From CAVSUR01 sp963846005 (GTDB lineage: Bacteria > Actinomycetota > Actinomycetes > Streptosporangiales > Streptosporangiaceae): a stretch of 64,000 nucleotides of DNA. The stretch's first letter is position 1, and the number at the start of each line of letters is the position of its first letter. A model generated the notes under the pieces. The model was not told where the DNA came from. It did not search any database and saw only the letters and a program-made list of their open reading frames with translations. Of the stretch, positions 59,632 to 64,000 are shown piece by piece. The stretch is taken from the NCBI GenBank assembly GCA_963846005.1, contig CAWJUH010000001.1, positions 992,001-1,056,000 of the forward strand, given 5' to 3'. Both the position numbers and the translations under genes were made by a program.

Positions 59632-61694
59632 CGACGGCCGGCGCCGCCCTCACGCGGCCACTGCTTGGCCACCAGCGTCAGCACGTCGTAGCGGGCGACC
59701 GGCTCGCCCCGCTGGTTGACCACCTCGGCGTGCCAGCGCACCTCGCCGTAGTCGGCGGCCTGCCGCGGGGTGATCTGCTGGGCGGTGAGGGTCACGGTCA
59801 GCTCATCGCCCGGCTTGACCGGGGTCAGGAAGCGCAGGTTGTCCAGCCCGTAGTTGGCCAGCACCGGGCCCGGCTCGGGCGCCACGAACAGGCCCGCGGC
59901 CAGCGACACGATCAGGTAGCCGTGCGCCACGATGCCGCCGAACAGCTCGTTCGCGGCCGCCGCCTGCTCGTCGGTGTGAGCGTAGAAGGTGTCGCCGGTG
60001 AACTGCGCGAAATGGTCAATGTCCGCCCTGGTCACCAGGCGCGGGCCGGCGGTGACGGTGTCGCCGGGGCGCAGCTGCGACAGCGGCTTGCGGAACGGGT
60101 GGGTGCCCGCCGAGCGCGGTGCGCCCGGCACCCAGCGGCCGGTCACCGCGGCCAGCACGGCCGGGCTGCCCTGCACCGCAGTGCGCTGCATGTGGTGCAG
60201 CACGCCCCGGATGCCGCCCATCTCCTCGCCGCCGCCGGCCCGGCCCGGCCCGCCGTGCACCAGCGCGGGCAGCGGCGACCCGTGCCCGGTGGACTCGGCC
60301 GCGTCGGCGGCGTCCAGCACCAGCAGCCGCCCGTGCCACGGGGCGAGGCCGAGCACGACCTCGCGGGCGAATTGCGGGTCGGCCGTGACGACCGAGCCGG
60401 CCAGGCTGCCGTGCCCGCGCGCGGCCAGCCCGATGACCTCGGCGGCCGAGGTGTAGGGCAGCAGCGTCGACACCGGGCCGAACGCCTCCACCTCGTGCGG
60501 CTCGGGCCGGCCCGGGTCGTCGGCGCGCAGCAGCACCGGGGCCATGAACGCGCCCCGGGCCGGGTCGGCGCCGACCGGGTCAACCTGCTCGGGGTGCCCG
60601 GACACGATGGTCCCGGCCGCGCCGAGCGCCTTGACCGAGCGGCGCACCTCGTCGCGCTGCTCCAGGCTGGCCAGCGCGCCCATCCGCACCTGCGGGCTGG
60701 CCGGGTTGCCGACCGTGACCCCGGCCAGCTGCGCGGCGACCGCCTCGGTCACCTGGTCCATCAGCTCCGCCGGGACGAGGGCGCGGCGGATCGCGGTGCA
60801 CTTCTGCCCGGCCTTGACCGTCATCTCGGTGACCAGCTGGGCGGTGAACAGGTCGAACTCGGCTGTGCCGGGCCGCGCGTCCGGGCCGAGGATGGAGCAG
60901 TTCAGCGAATCGGCCTCGGCGTTGAACCGGACCGCGTGCGAGGCCACCACCGGGTGGGCGCGCAGGTGCCGCGCGGTCGCCGCCGACCCGGTGAAGGAGA
61001 CCAGGTCCTGCCCGGTCAGGTGGTCGAGCAGGTCGCCGGGACTGCCGCAGATCAATTGCAGGGTGCCGGCCGGAAGCAGCCCCGAGCGCTCCATCAGCTC
61101 GAGCAGCCGCGCGGTCAGGTAGGCGGTCTGGCTGGCCGGCTTGACCAGGCTCGGCAGGCCGGCCAGGAACGCGGGGGCGAACTTTTCCAGCGGCCCCCAG
61201 ACCGGGAAGTTGAACGCGTTGATCTGCACCGCGACGCCGCGGCGCGAGGTGGCGATGTGCTGGCCGGCGAAGCTGCCGCCGCGGCTGAGCCGCTCCACCC
61301 CGCCGTCGACGTACACGGTGCCGCCCGGCAGCTCGCGCACCCCCTTGCTGGCGTAGGCGGCGAGCACGCCGATGCCGCCGTCGACGTCGAACTTGGCGTC
61401 GCCGAGGGTGGCGCCGGTGCGGGCCGACAGCGCGTACAGCTCGTCCCGCTGGCCGCGCAGGTAGCCGGCCAGCTCCCTGAGCAGCCCGGCCCGCTGGTGG
61501 AAGGTCAGCTCGCGCAGCGCCGGGCCGCCGGTGCGCCGCCCGTAGTCCAGCGCCGCCGCCACGTCGATCCCGGCCGCCGAGACCCGGGCCACCACCTCGC
61601 CGGTGACCGCGTCCCGCAGCGGCGTGCCCGCGCCCCCGCCGGCCTGCCAGCTGCCGCTCACGTAACTGCGCAGCATCGGCGCGCGCTCGGACAT
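59628..61694 (-). CDS. paaZ: PaaZ, bifunctional oxepin-CoA hydrolase / semialdehyde dehydrogenase
   Basis: 688 aa. An aldehyde dehydrogenase domain comes first (INAFNFPVWGPLEKFAPA, active-site Cys in VKAGQKCTAIRR, Glu in FNAEADSLN), then a MaoC hot-dog hydratase domain (ADIDHFAQFTGDTFYAHTD, FGGIVAHGYLIVSLAAG). It opens the oxepin ring and oxidises the aldehyde in phenylacetate breakdown. ATG at 61694 with GGAGGAG 6 nt upstream; the longer frame crosses the operator. Convergent with the paaABCDE side, divergent from the paaG-like gene. Confidence 0.94.
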   Translation of the reverse strand: MSERAPMLRSYVSGSWQAGGGAGTPLRDAVTGEVVARVSAAGIDVAAALDYGRRTGGPALRELTFHQRAGLLRELAGYLRGQRDELYALSARTGATLGDAKFDVDGGIGVLAAYASKGVRELPGGTVYVDGGVERLSRGGSFAGQHIATSRRGVAVQINAFNFPVWGPLEKFAPAFLAGLPSLVKPASQTAYLTARLLELMERSGLLPAGTLQLICGSPGDLLDHLTGQDLVSFTGSAATARHLRAHPVVASHAVRFNAEADSLNCSILGPDARPGTAEFDLFTAQLVTEMTVKAGQKCTAIRRALVPAELMDQVTEAVAAQLAGVTVGNPASPQVRMGALASLEQRDEVRRSVKALGAAGTIVSGHPEQVDPVGADPARGAFMAPVLLRADDPGRPEPHEVEAFGPVSTLLPYTSAAEVIGLAARGHGSLAGSVVTADPQFAREVVLGLAPWHGRLLVLDAADAAESTGHGSPLPALVHGGPGRAGGGEEMGGIRGVLHHMQRTAVQGSPAVLAAVTGRWVPGAPRSAGTHPFRKPLSQLRPGDTVTAGPRLVTRADIDHFAQFTGDTFYAHTDEQAAAANELFGGIVAHGYLIVSLAAGLFVAPEPGPVLANYGLDNLRFLTPVKPGDELTVTLTAQQITPRQAADYGEVRWHAEVVNQRGEPVARYDVLTLVAKQWPREGGAGRR

Positions 61695-61721
61695 CGGCGC
61701 TCCTCCCGGGCTATTTACCAA

Positions 61722-61733
61722 CCGAACGTTCGG
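61722..61733. promoter_or_regulatory. Putative PaaR (TetR) operator between paaZ and paaG
   Basis: Perfect 12-bp palindrome CCGAACGTTCGG, preceded by an A, in the 62-bp divergent gap; core identical to the site upstream of paaA. Confidence 0.7.
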
Positions 61734-61756
61734 GAACACAATGGTATCGTTCCGTC

Positions 61757-62572
61757 ATGGCCGACCCAGGCATTGCGGACAACAGTCCCGGCGTGCTGGA
61801 GGTCCGGCGCGAGGACAGCGTGACCACGCTGACGCTGAACCGCCCGGACCGCGGCAACGCGCTGACCGCCGAGCTGAAGGCCGCGCTGCGGGATGCGCTC
61901 GCCGCGGCGGCGGCCGACGAGTCGGCGCGCGCGGTGGTGCTGACCGGCGCGGGGCGGCACTTCTGCGTCGGCCAGGACCTGGCCGAGCACGCCCGGGCGC
62001 TGCGCGCCGACGCCCCGACCGCGTTCGCGACCCTCGGCGAGCACTACAACCCGATCGTGACCACGCTGGCCCAGATGCGCAAGCCGGTCATCGCCGCGGT
62101 CAACGGCACCTGCGCGGGCGCGGCGCTCGGCTTCGCGCTCGCCTGCGACCTGCGCATCACCGCCGACACGGCCACGTTCGCCACCGCGTTCACCGGCATC
62201 GGGCTGACCCCCGACTCGGGCCTTTCCGCCACCCTGGCCCGGGCGGTCGGCGCGGCCCGGGCCAGCGAGCTGATCATGCTGGCCGAGCCGTTCACCGCCG
62301 CGCAGGCGGCGCAGTGGGGCATCGCGGGCCAGGTCGTGCCCGCCGCCGAGGTCGGGCCGGCCGCGGCGGCGCTGGCGGCCCGGCTTGCCGCCGGGCCGAC
62401 CCTGGCCTACGCCGAAGCCAAGCAGGCCATGGCCGCAGCCTGGCCGGTGCCGCTGGCCGGGGTGCTGGCGACCGAGGCGGCCGGGCAGGCAAGGCTCGGC
62501 GTGACCGCCGATCACCAGCAGGCGGTGGCCGCCTTCCTGGCCAAGGCCAAGCCCGTCTTCGCCGGACGGTGA
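61757..62572 (+). CDS. paaG: Enoyl-CoA hydratase/isomerase, PaaG-like
   Basis: 271 aa crotonase. Oxyanion-hole segments GRHFCVGQDLAEHA and NGTCAGAALGFALACDLR, then the PaaG-type FTGIGLTPDSGLSATLARAVG (Asp). PaaG isomerises the ring 1,2-epoxide to oxepin-CoA; position next to paaZ supports that over PaaF hydratase, but the two families are close. No clear ribosome site; TATCGT lies 7 nt upstream, so the mRNA may be leaderless. Confidence 0.82.
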   Translation: MADPGIADNSPGVLEVRREDSVTTLTLNRPDRGNALTAELKAALRDALAAAAADESARAVVLTGAGRHFCVGQDLAEHARALRADAPTAFATLGEHYNPIVTTLAQMRKPVIAAVNGTCAGAALGFALACDLRITADTATFATAFTGIGLTPDSGLSATLARAVGAARASELIMLAEPFTAAQAAQWGIAGQVVPAAEVGPAAAALAARLAAGPTLAYAEAKQAMAAAWPVPLAGVLATEAAGQARLGVTADHQQAVAAFLAKAKPVFAGR

Positions 62573-62576
62573 CGCC

Positions 62577-63212
62577 GTGACCACCGGGCCGGCTGCCGCG
62601 GCCCCGGCCCGGCCCGCCCGGCGCGGCCGCCCCGGCCACGACCTGGAGTCGCTGCTGCGCACCGCGGTGCGGCTGTTCAACCAGCGCGGCTACGACGGCA
62701 CCAGCATGAGCGACATCTCCCGCGAGCTGGGCATCACCAAGTCCGCGATCTACCACCACGTGCCCGGCAAGGAGGAATTGCTGCGGCTGGCCACCGGCCG
62801 GGCGCTGGACGGCCTGTTCGCGGTGGCCGACGAGGTGGCCGCGACGCCGGGCCCGGCGATCGAGCGGCTGGAGCGGCTGGTGCGCGGCAGCGTGATCCTG
62901 CTCGCCGACCGGGTGGAATTCGTCACGCTGCTGCTCCGGGTGCACGGCAACACCAAGACCGAGCGGGCCGCGCTGGCCCGGCGGCGCGAGTTCGACCGGT
63001 TCGCCGCCGACCTGGTCGCGCAGGCCGCGGCCGAGGGCGACATGCGCGCCGACATCGACCCGGCGACCACCGCCAAGCTGCTGTTCGGCCTGGTCAACTC
63101 GCTGATCGAGTGGTACCGGCCGGGCCGCGGCGCGACCGGCGCGCAGCTGGCCGACGCGGTCTGCGCGATGGCCTTCTCCGGCCTGCGCGTCCGCAGCTAT
63201 CCGCCCGGGTAG
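62577..63212 (+). CDS. paaR: TetR-family regulator, probable PaaR
   Basis: 211 aa. N-terminal HTH: LFNQRGYDGTSMSDISRELGITKSAIYHHVPGKEELL. The C-terminal half is a helical ligand domain (TetR_C type). In Thermus and several actinobacteria the paa repressor is a TetR protein released by phenylacetyl-CoA; location 4 bp after paaG and the two matching palindromes support that role. GTG start. Confidence 0.88.
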   Translation: MTTGPAAAAPARPARRGRPGHDLESLLRTAVRLFNQRGYDGTSMSDISRELGITKSAIYHHVPGKEELLRLATGRALDGLFAVADEVAATPGPAIERLERLVRGSVILLADRVEFVTLLLRVHGNTKTERAALARRREFDRFAADLVAQAAAEGDMRADIDPATTAKLLFGLVNSLIEWYRPGRGATGAQLADAVCAMAFSGLRVRSYPPG

Positions 63213-63338
63213 ATCACCCGTCCCGGGACTATCACCCGCCACGGGTGGGGCGCGCCGCGCGGGCGGGTGCTGGACTGGTGAAGTGCTGGGGACCCGGGGC
63301 CGCCGTCACGCCAGGGGGAGCGTGGCGGCGGCTTCGCC

Positions 63339-64000
63339 ATGACGCCGGTTCCTCCGGCGCCGCAAGCGCCGCCGGAGGAACCTGAACGGCCGGAGGCGCG
63401 GCGTCGCGGCGGGCGGCGCCTGGGCAGCGGCGACCGGTTCGGCTTGCTGTTGTTCCTGCTTGTTGCCTCCTATCTGCTCACCGCCTTCAGTTCGCGCAAG
63501 CTGATCGGCGACCTGCAGACCGCGCTGTTCGCGGTGGTGCTGCTGATCGCCATCTGGTCCTCGCCGCTGCGCAGGCCGATCGTCCGGGCGGTCGCGATCA
63601 CCGTCACGGCCGGCTCGGCCGCGGTGCTGGCGTTCGACTTCGCCGGGACATCCGGGTCCGAGGGAACCGCGGACCTGTGGAAGTCGCTGATCCTGCTGCT
63701 CACCGCGGCGCTGATCGTGCGCCAGGTGCTGGCCAAGCCCACGGTGACCATGCAGAGCATCTACGGGGCGCTGAGCGCCTACCTGATCCTCGGGATGATG
63801 TTCGCGGCCGGCTTCGCGGCCATCGGGCACTTGCAGGCCGAGCCGTTCTTCGCGCACGGCCAGCCGGCCAGCGCGCAGACCTACCAGTACTTCAGCTTCA
63901 CCACGCTGACCACGCTCGGCTACGGCGACTTCACCGCGGTCTCGGCCGGGGGCCGGGCCGTCGCCGTGCTGGAGGCGCTGACCGGGCAGGTGTTCCTGGC
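63339..64000 (+). CDS. Two-TM-pore potassium channel, runs off the window
   Basis: 220+ residues, no stop before base 64000. A Pro/Glu/Arg-rich cytoplasmic start is followed by about five hydrophobic segments (FGLLLFLLVASYLLTAF, TALFAVVLLIAIW, and others), a pore helix and the selectivity filter TTLTTLGYGDFTAV. A K+ channel of the Ion_trans_2 type. The ATG at 63339 follows AGGGGGAGCG about 16 nt upstream, so the start is only probable. A 13-bp hairpin lies over codons 3-15. Confidence 0.85.
   Translation, partial: MTPVPPAPQAPPEEPERPEARRRGGRRLGSGDRFGLLLFLLVASYLLTAFSSRKLIGDLQTALFAVVLLIAIWSSPLRRPIVRAVAITVTAGSAAVLAFDFAGTSGSEGTADLWKSLILLLTAALIVRQVLAKPTVTMQSIYGALSAYLILGMMFAAGFAAIGHLQAEPFFAHGQPASAQTYQYFSFTTLTTLGYGDFTAVSAGGRAVAVLEALTGQVFL
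63347..63382 (+). promoter_or_regulatory. Hairpin over the first codons of the K+ channel gene
   Basis: Arms GGTTCCTCCGGCG (63347-63359) and CGCCGGAGGAACC (63370-63382), 10-nt loop, perfect pairing. In the mRNA it begins 8 nt after the proposed ATG; it could limit translation or mark a different, downstream start. Confidence 0.5.

Overview
The window is very GC-rich (roughly 70-75% by eye), with strong G/C at third codon positions, GTG starts and frequent ATGA/GTGA start-stop overlaps. It carries a Mim/Prm-type binuclear-iron monooxygenase locus, DUF1707, FHA and STAS proteins. Together these point to a soil actinomycete, probably a filamentous type; I cannot place it to genus. I recognised no rRNA, tRNA, CRISPR array, insertion sequence or prophage.

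Layout. (1) 1-2.9 kb: the 3' part of a GGDEF diguanylate cyclase, an SDR oxidoreductase and an Nramp metal transporter. (2) 2.9-15.4 kb: a complete propane/phenol-type monooxygenase locus on the minus strand (mimA, mimB, mimC, mimD, amidohydrolase, DUF59 protein, Zn alcohol dehydrogenase, dedicated GroEL). A small unknown gene lies upstream of mimA. The divergent regulator mimR and a truncated transporter remnant follow. Four copies of the palindrome TCTCA-N3-TGAGA lie in the non-coding gaps around mimA, the small gene, mimR and the remnant, and are the best candidates for the MimR operator. (3) 15.4-28.6 kb: YjbQ family protein, PAP2 phosphatase, FHA protein, DUF1707 protein, MFS exporter, secreted GH15 glucodextranase/glucoamylase and a HrpA helicase. 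(4) 28.7-34.3 kb: a small catabolic island with an aldo/keto reductase remnant, a GntR regulator and, divergently, FAH-family hydrolase, extradiol-type VOC dioxygenase, PPOX flavoprotein and amidohydrolase. (5) 34.4-45.4 kb: Dps, a second amidohydrolase, SerA, a MarR-MFS pair with a leaderless-type promoter, a universal stress protein, a three-gene regulator/membrane-protein operon under three repeated operators, DUF72, DUF1295 and exonuclease III. (6) 45.7-55.2 kb: UDP-glucose dehydrogenase, MarR and STAS proteins, gamma carbonic anhydrase, a GT-C-like membrane protein, a phosphodiester glycosidase and an orphan FtsX-type permease. (7) 55.4-63.2 kb: the phenylacetyl-CoA epoxidase operon paaABCDE, convergent paaZ, a paaG-like gene and a TetR regulator, with matching ACCGAACGTTCG palindromes before paaA and between paaZ and paaG. 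(8) A potassium channel runs off the right end.

How it fits together. The window encodes two separate di-iron oxygenase pathways. MimABCD would hydroxylate a short alkane, ketone or phenol, feeding the adjacent alcohol dehydrogenase. PaaABCE would epoxidise phenylacetyl-CoA, feeding PaaG and PaaZ. Each has its own reductase and its own DUF59 (MIP18-type) maturation protein, and the Mim system also has a private chaperonin. Nramp and Dps genes fit heavy iron use, but that link is inference.

Quality note. Six conserved genes (PAP2, GH15, hrpA, PPOX, ugd, GT-C) are each split by one single-base frameshift, three of them repairable by changing the length of a C or G run. Some may therefore be assembly or sequencing indels rather than pseudogenes. 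The aldo/keto reductase and acetate-transporter remnants are true truncations.
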